From Bacteroidales bacterium (lineage in GTDB: Bacteria > Bacteroidota > Bacteroidia > Bacteroidales > UBA10428), in assembly GCA_016934395.1 (NCBI GenBank), contig JAFGSZ010000036.1:101526-165525 (forward strand): DNA of 64,000 nucleotides. Direction: 5' to 3'. Positions 8,662 through 18,774 of this stretch are shown piece by piece. Every line of letters begins with the position of its first letter. Positions within the stretch are counted from its first letter, which is position 1. The position numbers and the translations under genes are program-made. Below the pieces are notes generated by a model. That model was given only the letters and a program-made list of their open reading frames with translations. It was not told the origin of the DNA and made no database searches.

Positions 8662-11280
8662 ATGAATATTACATCAATAAAACAAAGGGGGATTATTTTA
8701 TTAGCCGGTATAGTGCTGATTTTCCCGCTTTTTAATCTTACGGCCCAAAAAGCAAACTTCACATTAAATGATCTTGGAGTGTTTAAAAAGCATGGCGTTG
8801 AAGTTATGATTTATAACGATTCGTTTAATGAAGGAGGATTTTTTGATGAAAAAGTTAACGGTATCCAGATGATTCAGCATGGAGTACGAACGGTTACCGG
8901 CGGAGCTGTGCGGTTAAGTCCTACACCAGAACAATGGGACCTGACGCCTACCGTACAAGACCGGATTATTAATGTGGAAAAAAATTCAGCCGAAGTCACC
9001 TTGTTTTATGACCATAATAATTTTTCAAGTAAACTGCGTATAGAAGCTAAAGAATCGGGAATCCTGATTACAACCATACTTGATAAACCATTGCCCGCAG
9101 AACTGATTGGAAAAGCCGGGATGCATATTGAATTTTTACCGGCAGCCTATTTCAAAAAAACATATTTTATGGATAATCAATCGGGAATTTGCCCCTTGTA
9201 TCCTGCAGGTCCTATGTCTCTCGAGCCCTATGAAGATAAAACTCCACAATGGTTTGGCCAGTTAACCGCAGAGATAATAAACAACGCATATGCTAAAACC
9301 CTGCCTATTGCACAGGGTAAAAAACTTGTTTTGGCTCCCGATGATCCAAAATTGCTGGTATCTATAGAATCCTTGAGTGGAGAACTGAATTTTCTTGACG
9401 GGCGCAATCTTGCCCAGAATGGCTGGTATGTGATCCGTGAAGTATTACCTGCCGGAAAAACAGGAGAGGTAGCAAAATGGCTGCTTACGCCAAACAGCAT
9501 CCCCGACTGGATGCGTGAACCGGTAATCGGACATTCACAGGCCGGCTATTTTCCCAAACAGGAAAAAATTGCAGTTATTGAACTGGACAAAAATGACACT
9601 CCGAAACAAACGGCAGTAGTGTATAAATTAAAAGAAGACGGAAGCCGTGTAAAAGTATTGGAAAATAATTTGAAAAAATGGGGGCAATTTACCCGGTATA
9701 ATTATTACCAGTTCGATTTTTCATCTGTCACCGATGAGGGATTGTATGTAATTGGATATGATAATGTAGAAACAAAGGCATTTCCAATTAGCGCCAATGT
9801 ATATGATAATATATGGCACCCAACGCTCGATGTATGGTTCCCGGTGCAGATGGATCATATGTTTGTAAATGAAGCATACCGTGTATGGCATGGCGCTCCA
9901 CACCTGGATGATGCCCTGCAGGCTCCGCTTGATACCCTGATCCACGACGGTTATAGTCAGAACAGCAGGACCGATTCACCTTACAAACCCCTGGAACATA
10001 TTCCGGGATTAAATATCGGTGGCTGGTTTGATGCCGGAGATTTTGATATCCGCACCAATTCGCATTGCGAAACGGTTATGTACCTGGCTGAAGCCTGGGA
10101 AGATTATAAATTAACCAGAGATCAGACTACTGTATTGAAAGACCGCAAGTATGTTGAGATTCACAGGCCGGACGGAATTCCGGATATCCAGCAACAGGTG
10201 GAACACGGAACTCTGGCCCTCATTGCCCAGTACAGAGCAGTAGGGCATGCCATTCACGGAATTATTGTTCCTAATCTGCACCAGTATCATCATCTGGGTG
10301 ATGCGGTAAATATGACGGATAATCTGGTGTATAATCCAAAACTAAACCCTCACGAGACAGATGGTTTTACTTCAGGAACTTTTGACGATCGCTGGGCATT
10401 TACAAATATATTTCCTCCGGTTACCTTTCAGTCTGCTGCCGCATTGGCAACAGCAAGTATTGCGTTGCGGGGGTATAACGATGAATTAGCAGATGAAAGC
10501 CTGCAAACAGCAATTAAAGTCTGGGACCAGGAGGTTCTTCAAAAAAGGGAATCCGACTCAGCCTGGCTAAGTGAATTGTTTTTTATAACCGATAAAGAAA
10601 TTTTAAAACGCTGGCTTAGTGGTGAAGAGCTTCGCTTAACCATAAAACTTCTTTTGGCTACAGAAAATGAGAAATATGCAAATCACCTTGCAAAAAATCT
10701 TTGGCCATCGATTAAGGACAGGGCCTATGAGACGGGACTGTTTTCTTCTAATTTTTTGCCCTTACTGGCTGATGCTATCCCTTATATGGATAAAAAGTAT
10801 GTGAAAGACTTAAGAGAACAAGTTATCAAATTCAAACAGGTATCCGATTCTTTATTTATAAAAAATCCTTATGGAGTTCCACTTGGCCGTGGCGGATTTA
10901 TGGCCGGAAATTACTCAATTATCAGTTGGGCATTAACTGCCGGTAAACTGCATCAGGCATTTCCTGACCTCATCGGACCGGAATATATATTAAGAGGATT
11001 AAATTATCTGCTGGGAACACATCCCGGATCAGACATTTCATTTGTATCGGCTGTAGGAACAGATTCTAAAATGCGAACTTACAGCAATAACAGGGCAGAT
11101 TTTTCATTTATCGCCGGCAGCGTGGTTCCCGGTGCATATTTAATCAGGCCTGATTTTTATGAAAATAAAGAAGACTGGCCCTTTATCTGGTATGAGAATG
11201 AAACAGTGATCGACTATTGTTCCGGGTATATTTACCTGGCAGCTACAGTAAATGATATTTTATCAAATCAGTCGGAATAA
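8662..11280 (+). CDS. Glycoside hydrolase family 9-like protein with CelD_N-type Ig domain and extra N-terminal region
   Basis: 872 aa; GGWFDAGDFD (GH9 DAGD), RPDGIPDIQQQVEHG, LLGTHPGSDISFVSAVG, C-terminal NETVIDYCSGYIYLAA. Confidence 0.85.
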   Translation: MNITSIKQRGIILLAGIVLIFPLFNLTAQKANFTLNDLGVFKKHGVEVMIYNDSFNEGGFFDEKVNGIQMIQHGVRTVTGGAVRLSPTPEQWDLTPTVQDRIINVEKNSAEVTLFYDHNNFSSKLRIEAKESGILITTILDKPLPAELIGKAGMHIEFLPAAYFKKTYFMDNQSGICPLYPAGPMSLEPYEDKTPQWFGQLTAEIINNAYAKTLPIAQGKKLVLAPDDPKLLVSIESLSGELNFLDGRNLAQNGWYVIREVLPAGKTGEVAKWLLTPNSIPDWMREPVIGHSQAGYFPKQEKIAVIELDKNDTPKQTAVVYKLKEDGSRVKVLENNLKKWGQFTRYNYYQFDFSSVTDEGLYVIGYDNVETKAFPISANVYDNIWHPTLDVWFPVQMDHMFVNEAYRVWHGAPHLDDALQAPLDTLIHDGYSQNSRTDSPYKPLEHIPGLNIGGWFDAGDFDIRTNSHCETVMYLAEAWEDYKLTRDQTTVLKDRKYVEIHRPDGIPDIQQQVEHGTLALIAQYRAVGHAIHGIIVPNLHQYHHLGDAVNMTDNLVYNPKLNPHETDGFTSGTFDDRWAFTNIFPPVTFQSAAALATASIALRGYNDELADESLQTAIKVWDQEVLQKRESDSAWLSELFFITDKEILKRWLSGEELRLTIKLLLATENEKYANHLAKNLWPSIKDRAYETGLFSSNFLPLLADAIPYMDKKYVKDLREQVIKFKQVSDSLFIKNPYGVPLGRGGFMAGNYSIISWALTAGKLHQAFPDLIGPEYILRGLNYLLGTHPGSDISFVSAVGTDSKMRTYSNNRADFSFIAGSVVPGAYLIRPDFYENKEDWPFIWYENETVIDYCSGYIYLAATVNDILSNQSE

Positions 11281-11357
11281 AACACAGGTTTATCGGTTTT
11301 TTTAACGATAAATATCTTTCTGTTGACCATTATAATAGTTTATATTAGCTAAAAAAT

Positions 11358-14138
11358 GTGAATATGAAATATACTAATCCTGTAATCGGAATCCTTCTGA
11401 TTATGTCTTTATCTGTATTCTCTCAAACAAAAAAAGCCAAAATTGATGCAGGAGATAACGTTTCAATAAACTGGGAAACTACAAAAACAGTTCAACTCAA
11501 TGGAGAAGTTTTTTCGAGAAACATGGATATTAAATGGACTTGTCCTGCGAATCCGCAGGTCCGGTTTTCTGATGTTTCAAATCTTAAAACCAATGTCACA
11601 TTTCCACGTCCCGGATATTATTTATTAGAATTAACAGCTAAAAAAGCAGATAATACCCAGTTAAAAGACCAGGTAATTATAAATGTATTTACACCGGGTT
11701 CATATAAAGAAAGACTGGAAGACCTGATCAGTTTAATGACTATTGAAGAGAAAATAGGGCAACTGGTAAACCAAGCAGATTCTATTCCGCGGCTTAATCT
11801 TTCTAACTATAATTATTGGAGTGAATCCTTGCATGGAATTTTAACTGTGGGTGCTACATCTTTTCCCCAGGCTGTTGCTTTAGGTTCTTCCTGGGATACT
11901 GATTTGGTGCATCGCGTGGCAACAGCAATTTCTGATGAGGCCAGAGTTTTAAATATAACTACAGGCAAAGGACTTTCATACTGGAGCCCGACAGTGAACA
12001 TTGCCCGTGATCCGCGCTGGGGAAGAAATGAAGAGTCTTATAGTGAAGACCCCTACTTACTTTCTCGTATGGGAGTCGCTTTTATTAAAGGAATGCAGGG
12101 GAACCATCCTTATTATCTGAAGACAGTATCCACGCCCAAGCATTTTATTGCCAATAACGAGGAATCTCGTCGTCATACAGGTTCGTCTGATGTGGATATG
12201 CGCAGTCTATGGGAATATTATATGCCTGCATTTGAAAGTGCGGTTACTGAAGGGAAAGCTTTTTCAATCATGGGCGCTTATAACGAATTAAACCAGGTAC
12301 CCAGCTGTGGAAATTATTATTTACTTACTGATGTACTTCGCAGAAAATGGGAATTTGAAGGGTATGTGGTTTCCGATTGCGGCGCCATTCATGATATGGT
12401 GAGCGGGCATCATTTTTTTGAAACAGGGGCTGAGGCCGCTGCCCGGGGAATTCTTGCCGGGTGCGATTTAAACTGTGGCGATTTTTATAGAGATCATTTG
12501 GGTGAAGCACTGAAACTTGGATTAATTGAAGAAAAAGATTTAGATCGTGCTTTGATGCGAGTGCTTGGTGCACGGTTCCGACTTGGTGAATTTGATCCGA
12601 ATGAATTAGTACCATACAACACAATCCCGATTGAAAAACTTGACGGCAAAGAACATCGTAAATTAGCACTGGAATCAGCACAAAAATCCATCGTACTGTT
12701 AAAAAACTGTCATATTTTACCTCTGGATAGAAAAAAAATAAAATCCATTGCGGTAATCGGCCCCAATGCCAAAGAATGTGAATTGGGTATTTACAGTGGC
12801 TGGCCAAATATCAGGATAAGTCCCCTGGAGGGCATAATAAACAAAGCTTCCCATTATGGTATAAAGGTGGCCTATGCCAGAGGTTGCGAAATTGGAGGGG
12901 GTTTTTTAAAACCCATTGAAGCAAAATATTTTACGGAAGTAAATAACACGGGCACCACTGGTATGCTGGGAGAATATTTTAATAATATGAATCTCGAGGG
13001 TCAACCGGTGTATACCAGGATTGATTCCATGGTAAACTTTCAGTGGGGTGGTTCACCGGCGCCCGGAGTACCGGATGATGTTTTTTCCGTACGCTGGACC
13101 GGGAAAATTATTCCTCCCGAAACACGAGTCTATCAGTTGGGGACAAGATCCGATGATGGGTCCCGGTTATTTGTAAATGGTAAACTATTATTTGAAGACT
13201 GGACAGAACATGGTGAAAAACCGAATAGCGCTGCTGTGGAATTACAAAAAGGTGTTGAATATGAAATAGTTTTTGAACATTTTGACAATATTCTTGGCGC
13301 TGCAGCGCGTTTAACCTGGGATCTCGGACAGAGAGATTTTGAACAGGCAAAAAAAATTGCTAAAGAAAGTGACCTGGTAGTGCTTGTTCTTGGTACATCT
13401 CCCGGTTTATCATCAGAAGAATTAGACCGGATGGATATTACCCTGCCAAAAGAACAAAGAGATCTGATCAGGGTGGTGGCTGAGGTGAATCCAAATATTG
13501 TAATTGTATTAATTAACGGGGGCCCCGTTGCTTTAGCCGGAACTGAAAATTATGCCAATGCTATTGTTGAAGCCTGGTATACGGGACAGGAAACAGGAAC
13601 TGCAATTGCCGATGTATTATTCGGAGATGTAAATCCCGGAGGAAAACTTCCGGAAACATTTTATACTTCAAACGCCCAGCTTCAACCTTTTGCCGATTAT
13701 GATATTATCAATAACAGCAGAACCTATATGTATATGGAAGAACCTGTATTATATCCTTTTGGCCATGGTCTTTCATATACCACATTTGAATATAGTGACC
13801 TTTCATTAAGCGCAGATACTATAGATTCAAAAGGTGAAATTAACTTTCAGTGCACTATAAAAAATACCGGGAAAATAAAAGGGGATGAGGTTGTGCAGGT
13901 ATATGTTCATGATAAAGAAGCAAAGGTTAAAGTACCTATCCGGCAGCTAAAGCGGTTTAAACGAATAACTCTTGATCCCGGGAAATCAGAAACGGTTTCA
14001 TTTACAATTCCTGTATCTGAATGTTCTTTTTATGATATTGAAAAAAATGATTTTATAGTGGAACCGGGAGTTTTTGAAATCCAGATCGGCAGCTCATCCG
14101 CAGACATACGGCTAAAAAAATCATTTCTTGTAGAATAG
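11358..14138 (+). CDS. Glycoside hydrolase family 3 (beta-glucosidase/beta-xylosidase-like) with inserted PA14 domain and Fn3-like C-terminus
   Basis: EKIGQLVNQ; SPTVNIARDPRWGRNEESYSEDPYL; GYVVSDCGAIHDM; PA14-like 'TGTTGMLGEYFNNMNLEGQPVYTRIDSMVNFQW'; C-terminal LYPFGHGLSYTTFEYS. Confidence 0.93.
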   Translation: MNMKYTNPVIGILLIMSLSVFSQTKKAKIDAGDNVSINWETTKTVQLNGEVFSRNMDIKWTCPANPQVRFSDVSNLKTNVTFPRPGYYLLELTAKKADNTQLKDQVIINVFTPGSYKERLEDLISLMTIEEKIGQLVNQADSIPRLNLSNYNYWSESLHGILTVGATSFPQAVALGSSWDTDLVHRVATAISDEARVLNITTGKGLSYWSPTVNIARDPRWGRNEESYSEDPYLLSRMGVAFIKGMQGNHPYYLKTVSTPKHFIANNEESRRHTGSSDVDMRSLWEYYMPAFESAVTEGKAFSIMGAYNELNQVPSCGNYYLLTDVLRRKWEFEGYVVSDCGAIHDMVSGHHFFETGAEAAARGILAGCDLNCGDFYRDHLGEALKLGLIEEKDLDRALMRVLGARFRLGEFDPNELVPYNTIPIEKLDGKEHRKLALESAQKSIVLLKNCHILPLDRKKIKSIAVIGPNAKECELGIYSGWPNIRISPLEGIINKASHYGIKVAYARGCEIGGGFLKPIEAKYFTEVNNTGTTGMLGEYFNNMNLEGQPVYTRIDSMVNFQWGGSPAPGVPDDVFSVRWTGKIIPPETRVYQLGTRSDDGSRLFVNGKLLFEDWTEHGEKPNSAAVELQKGVEYEIVFEHFDNILGAAARLTWDLGQRDFEQAKKIAKESDLVVLVLGTSPGLSSEELDRMDITLPKEQRDLIRVVAEVNPNIVIVLINGGPVALAGTENYANAIVEAWYTGQETGTAIADVLFGDVNPGGKLPETFYTSNAQLQPFADYDIINNSRTYMYMEEPVLYPFGHGLSYTTFEYSDLSLSADTIDSKGEINFQCTIKNTGKIKGDEVVQVYVHDKEAKVKVPIRQLKRFKRITLDPGKSETVSFTIPVSECSFYDIEKNDFIVEPGVFEIQIGSSSADIRLKKSFLVE

Positions 14139-14254
14139 GGGAGTTTAATTATTCAGAAAGGTGTGCTTTTAATTTTCCTCAAATATTGAACGAGTCGAAA
14201 TGTACTTTCCTTTAAAAGCATTGTATAGTTAAATTGAAACATTTAACGAAAGAA

Positions 14255-14286
14255 CCTGACAGCTATGAGATATTTAAGCTGTCAGG
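14255..14286. terminator. Hairpin CCTGACAGCT-N12-AGCTGTCAGG between convergent genes
   Basis: 10-bp perfect arms (14255-14264 / 14277-14286) between the ends of the + strand GH3 gene and the - strand PepSY-like gene. Confidence 0.6.
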
Positions 14287-14329
14287 ATTATATTTTACCA
14301 GGATAAACTTTTAAAAAAAGATTTAATAA

Positions 14330-14803
14330 CTAATCGTTATCCTCTTCATCATCTTCTTCCATTTTTTCTTTTTGAATTATTATACCATCCGGACTTATAG
14401 TAACTTCAATTTCTTCCTCACACTTTTTCAGTCCAAATTCATAAATTATACCTGAAGTAGTTTCAGATAGTTCGGATTCAACAATTTTGTATGCAGCATA
14501 TTCTTTATCCAGTGTTGCTTTTACAACTGCTGGAAGATTGCTTGGATTAACTTCATATTCAGTTTCCATCCAGGTACCTGAATTGGTATAGTTTGCCGAA
14601 TATTCTTTTCCGTTCAATATAAATTCTGCTTCCCATTCCGTGTCGTTCTCTTTGGTCCATTTTACCTTTGTAGCATCAGGGAATTTTTCTGAAAAAGCTG
14701 TTTGAACTTTAGCAGGAACATCCTTAACTGTTTGTCCGCGGGCACCAAAACTTATTATTACAAATGCTCCAACAATTAAAACTAAATTTTTCATTTTGTA
14801 CAA
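14330..14803 (-). CDS. PepSY-like periplasmic protein
   Basis: Signal peptide; two repeats 'VPAKVQTAFSEKFPDATKVKWTKENDTEWEAEFILNGKEYSANY' typical of Bacteroidota PepSY-like/DUF2874 proteins; acidic C-terminus. Confidence 0.8.
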   Translation of the reverse strand: MYKMKNLVLIVGAFVIISFGARGQTVKDVPAKVQTAFSEKFPDATKVKWTKENDTEWEAEFILNGKEYSANYTNSGTWMETEYEVNPSNLPAVVKATLDKEYAAYKIVESELSETTSGIIYEFGLKKCEEEIEVTISPDGIIIQKEKMEEDDEEDND

Positions 14804-14861
14804 TTTTAAATGAATACTGCATCTAAATTACAATCCAATTCTAAAGAGATTTTCAAGTTGA

Positions 14862-17800
14862 TTATTTTTTTATAATAAGCTTTAACAGGCTTGGCAAAAG
14901 AATTAGTAGGAGGGGTAAGGCAATAATTAAACCGCCAATTACTGCGATTGCCAGGGGCTGGTGCATTTGTGCCCCGGTACCAATTCCGAAGGCGAGGGGT
15001 GAAAGGGCGGCTATTGCTGCGGTGGCAGTCATTAATTTAGGGCGGAGACGCGTTGATATAGCGAACGATAAAGCATTATTAACAGTAGTGTTTTTCAGTT
15101 CGGAAAAAAACTGCTGAATGGTGAAAATAGAATTTTCACCAATAATTCCGATAATCATAATCAGTCCTGTATAACTTCCAACATTAAGGGGCGTTCCGGT
15201 GATATACAATGCCCATAGACTGCCTGATATACCTAATAAACTAACAAAAATAACAGCAAGTGAAATTCTTACCTGTTTGAACATAAAGAGTACTACAGTG
15301 AATACCAGCAAGCCGCCTGCAATGAGAATTTTCAGCAGTTCTGCAAAAGATTGCTGTTGTTCGGCATAAGCTCCGCCATATCGTATCTGATAGGCTGGAG
15401 GCAGATTGATTCCTGCCAGTTTATTTTGAATGTCTTTCATTACACTGCCTAAATCCCTGTTATTTAGTCGAGCTGTAATAACACCCATTGTTTGCAGGTT
15501 TTCGCGCTCTATTTCGGCTACACCGCTTTGTATTTCAAAATTGGCAAAAGTACTTATTGGCAGAAATTCGCCCGAAGGAATACAAATTTTCAACTGTCTT
15601 ATTTTTTCGATGGATGTATTATTATTTTTTGGGAAAATCATTCGAATATCAGTAAGCTGCTCTTTTTCGGGAATAAAACCGATAACCGTTCCTGCAAGCC
15701 AGGTTTCCATCTGAGCCTGCAGATCGGATGGACTAAGCCCGAATTGTTTTAATTTATCTTCTTTGGGAAATATCTTCAACATGGGTCCGGCAATAACTAT
15801 ACCGTTAAAAACATCTGCTGTACCATCGATGGTTTCCAGGCTGTCGGCAATTTGCTTAGACAAAACTTTTACTTCATTATAATTGTCGCCAAAAATCTTT
15901 ACCTCGATGGGCTGAACACTACTCATCAGGTCGCCGAGCATATCGGTAATTACCTGGCCAAAATCGGCAATAAGAGCAGGAACTGCACTTTCAACCTTAC
16001 CCCGGATTTCATCAGATACTTCATTGGTAGTCCTGTTTCTGTTTTTATACAATTCTATCAGGTAATCGCCCCGGCTTGGCTCAGTAATAAAAAATCCCAT
16101 TTGTGTTCCGGTTCGCCTTGAGTATGTTTTGACTTCAGGAATTTTTTCAATAATTTCATCCACCACAGTCAACATCCGGTCGGTTTCTTCGAGCGATGTG
16201 CCCGGGGGACTGTCAAAGTCAAGCACAATAGAACCTTCATCCATCTCAGGCAAAAAGCCTGTGGAAAGTCTTGGCAAAATATACCCTATACTCAAAATAA
16301 GCAACAGGGCAAAGGCAATACTTATGTAAGGTTTGGCAATAAAAAACTGTATCCATCTATGTTGAGATTGCACAGCATGAGCTTCTTTTTTAAACCCTTT
16401 ATTTTTCGATAACAGCAGATAAATCACAGGAAGACCCAGCCAGGTAATAATAAAGGAACTGAGCAGGGTGATCATCATGGCTTCTGTAAGAATTTTAAAA
16501 TAAGCACCTGCCACACCCGACATTAGTTCAAAAGGAATAAGAATAACTATAGTACTAAGTGAAGAGCTTACCATGGAGGGGAATAAAAAACTAATGGCTT
16601 TACCTACCAGATCCTTGGGTTTTCGGTCGGGAAATTCTTCATGTGTCCGGTGAATCTGCTCAACCACAATAATGGCATCATCGATAATCAAACCTATAGC
16701 TGCTGCAATAGCGCCAATGGTCATAATATTAAAGTCGAAACCTATGGCTGAGAGTAGAATAAAAGTGAGTGACAAGGTAAGCGGAATGGTGATCAATATT
16801 ACAGCACTCGATTTTACTGAACGAAGGAAAATAATTACTACCACAATAGATAATAACAACCCTATCCACAGAACATCAATAATGCTCCGGATACTGCCGT
16901 TCACAAATTCAGCCTGATTATAATACGGAACTAATATTACATCTTTTGGTAAAATGCTATTTAATTCCACTACTTTTCGGCTGACCTCATCAGATACTTC
17001 AATCAGATTGCTGTTAGGCTGCTTAAGCACTGCCACCAGGGGAACATCTTTTCCATCGGCTTTAATTTTAATGTACTCGTTACGTTCCGAAATTTCAACC
17101 GTAGCGATGTCCGACACTTTTATACTGCGCACTGCATTGTCAAAAAGGACCAGATTTTCAAGCTGCTCTTTGTTTTTAATGGTTGCATCAGTAACCGTTA
17201 AATACAAACGATGATAATCCACAGTATACCCATTGGATTTTATAAAATCGGTCTGTTGCAAGGCATTACCAATGTCCTGAGGGTTAATTTTTAAGTTGCT
17301 GAGTTTTTGTTCATCCAGTACCAGCCTGTATTCTTTCACTTTTCCGCCAATTACATCAACCGAAGCCACTCCTTTAATTCGCGACAAATAGGGTTTTACA
17401 ATATACTCGGCGAGCATTTTTAATTCTACCTGGTTTTTTGTCTCCGATTGCAGGGAATATCCCATTACCGGTAGAATAGACGGGTTCATTTTTTCGATGG
17501 TAATTTGAACATCGGGTGGCAGAATATTTTTAATCTGGGAAATTTGCGATTCAACCTGCTGTTTGTCGAGGTCAATATCGGATCCCCAATCCATAAAAGC
17601 AGAAATTTCACAACTTCCCATACTGGTAGTACTTCGGATTAAGTTGATATTTTCAACCCTTTTAATGGCATTTTCGAGCGGCTTGGTTACGGTAACCATC
17701 ATTTTATCAACCGGTTGTTCGCCATGGTCGGCTATTATTTTAATTTTTGGAAAAGTAACATTCGGGAAAAGAGAGGTTTTCATACTTTGATATGAAAATG

Positions 17801-17870
17801 CCCCACCTATAAGAATAAGCAACAAGATTACTGTTATCGGACTCTTAAACCTCACGAAAATTTTTTCCAT
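14862..17870 (-). CDS. RND efflux transporter, inner-membrane permease
   Basis: 1002 aa; SPITVILLLILIGGAFSY..., TM4 region 'AIAAAIGLIIDDAIIVVEQIHR', 12-TM RND architecture. Confidence 0.93.
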   Translation of the reverse strand: MEKIFVRFKSPITVILLLILIGGAFSYQSMKTSLFPNVTFPKIKIIADHGEQPVDKMMVTVTKPLENAIKRVENINLIRSTTSMGSCEISAFMDWGSDIDLDKQQVESQISQIKNILPPDVQITIEKMNPSILPVMGYSLQSETKNQVELKMLAEYIVKPYLSRIKGVASVDVIGGKVKEYRLVLDEQKLSNLKINPQDIGNALQQTDFIKSNGYTVDYHRLYLTVTDATIKNKEQLENLVLFDNAVRSIKVSDIATVEISERNEYIKIKADGKDVPLVAVLKQPNSNLIEVSDEVSRKVVELNSILPKDVILVPYYNQAEFVNGSIRSIIDVLWIGLLLSIVVVIIFLRSVKSSAVILITIPLTLSLTFILLSAIGFDFNIMTIGAIAAAIGLIIDDAIIVVEQIHRTHEEFPDRKPKDLVGKAISFLFPSMVSSSLSTIVILIPFELMSGVAGAYFKILTEAMMITLLSSFIITWLGLPVIYLLLSKNKGFKKEAHAVQSQHRWIQFFIAKPYISIAFALLLILSIGYILPRLSTGFLPEMDEGSIVLDFDSPPGTSLEETDRMLTVVDEIIEKIPEVKTYSRRTGTQMGFFITEPSRGDYLIELYKNRNRTTNEVSDEIRGKVESAVPALIADFGQVITDMLGDLMSSVQPIEVKIFGDNYNEVKVLSKQIADSLETIDGTADVFNGIVIAGPMLKIFPKEDKLKQFGLSPSDLQAQMETWLAGTVIGFIPEKEQLTDIRMIFPKNNNTSIEKIRQLKICIPSGEFLPISTFANFEIQSGVAEIERENLQTMGVITARLNNRDLGSVMKDIQNKLAGINLPPAYQIRYGGAYAEQQQSFAELLKILIAGGLLVFTVVLFMFKQVRISLAVIFVSLLGISGSLWALYITGTPLNVGSYTGLIMIIGIIGENSIFTIQQFFSELKNTTVNNALSFAISTRLRPKLMTATAAIAALSPLAFGIGTGAQMHQPLAIAVIGGLIIALPLLLILLPSLLKLIIKK

Positions 17871-17872
17871 AA

Positions 17873-18763
17873 CTATTTTTTAATTTTTACAACCGAACTA
17901 TCCGGTAAACCAAAAGCCCCTTCAGAGATTATTACATCATTTACATTTAAATATGGCGAATAAATTTCCACCAGGCTGTCATTTTCAATTCCTTTCTGAA
18001 CGGGTACTTTTATAGCCAGGCTGTCGTGCTGGATCTTCATCAGCCAAAAATCGTTTTGTTTTTCATTAGTCATCACAGCTTCTTTAGCAATTAATAAGGT
18101 GTTGTTATGTGCGAGGAGAACAAACTGCACAGTAAGATTAAGATTTTCGGGCAATTGCCGGAAAGAATCTGGTTTTAAAAAGACTATTTGTGTCTGGTCC
18201 GTTTCGCTGATGGAAGGTAATATTCTGGTAATTTTACTATTGAGTAATGTATGGTCGGGTAGCAGAAGTATGCACTGAGTTCCAGTTTTCAGCAGGCGGT
18301 TGTATTCATAAGGAACATTCACCTGTACCATAACATCTTTATTTTCTACGATGGTACACAGCAAATCACCCTCAACCAGATAGGTTCCGGTTTGATTTAT
18401 GTTCAATTCACTTACAATTCCTCCGGAAGAGGCCAGTACCTTTAAGTTATCGGATGTATTGTTTAACGCGTTGTTTTCTTTGGTTTGCAGCTCAAACAGT
18501 ATATCGCCTTTTTGAACCATATCGCCGTATTTCACATTCACAGCTGCAATATAGGCTGAAACCGGTGCTGTAATTTTGTTCTTTTTCAGATAGATGGTTT
18601 TCCCGTTCAGGTGAATATATTGTTCTATGTTTCCCTGTTTAACAAGGGTTGTTTTTACCGGGATTAAAAGGATTTCCTCTTTGCTGCCTGCACTTTGCTC
18701 TTTGCAGGATATAAGCAGAAACTGAATAAAAACAAAAAAAATAATGGTGGATAGATTTTTCAT
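17873..18763 (-). CDS. RND periplasmic adaptor (HlyD/MFP family), lipoprotein
   Basis: ORF 17873..18787, likely start MKNLSTIIFF at 18763; lipobox LLISC; HlyD barrel-sandwich 'VNVKYGDMVQKGDILFELQTKE'. Confidence 0.85.
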   Translation of the reverse strand: MKNLSTIIFFVFIQFLLISCKEQSAGSKEEILLIPVKTTLVKQGNIEQYIHLNGKTIYLKKNKITAPVSAYIAAVNVKYGDMVQKGDILFELQTKENNALNNTSDNLKVLASSGGIVSELNINQTGTYLVEGDLLCTIVENKDVMVQVNVPYEYNRLLKTGTQCILLLPDHTLLNSKITRILPSISETDQTQIVFLKPDSFRQLPENLNLTVQFVLLAHNNTLLIAKEAVMTNEKQNDFWLMKIQHDSLAIKVPVQKGIENDSLVEIYSPYLNVNDVIISEGAFGLPDSSVVKIKK

Positions 18764-18774
18764 CTGCAACCGAA

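Noticed and set aside
12325-12807. 160-aa minus-strand ORF inside GH3
   Set aside because: Antisense to an unambiguous GH3 coding frame; no recognisable motif.
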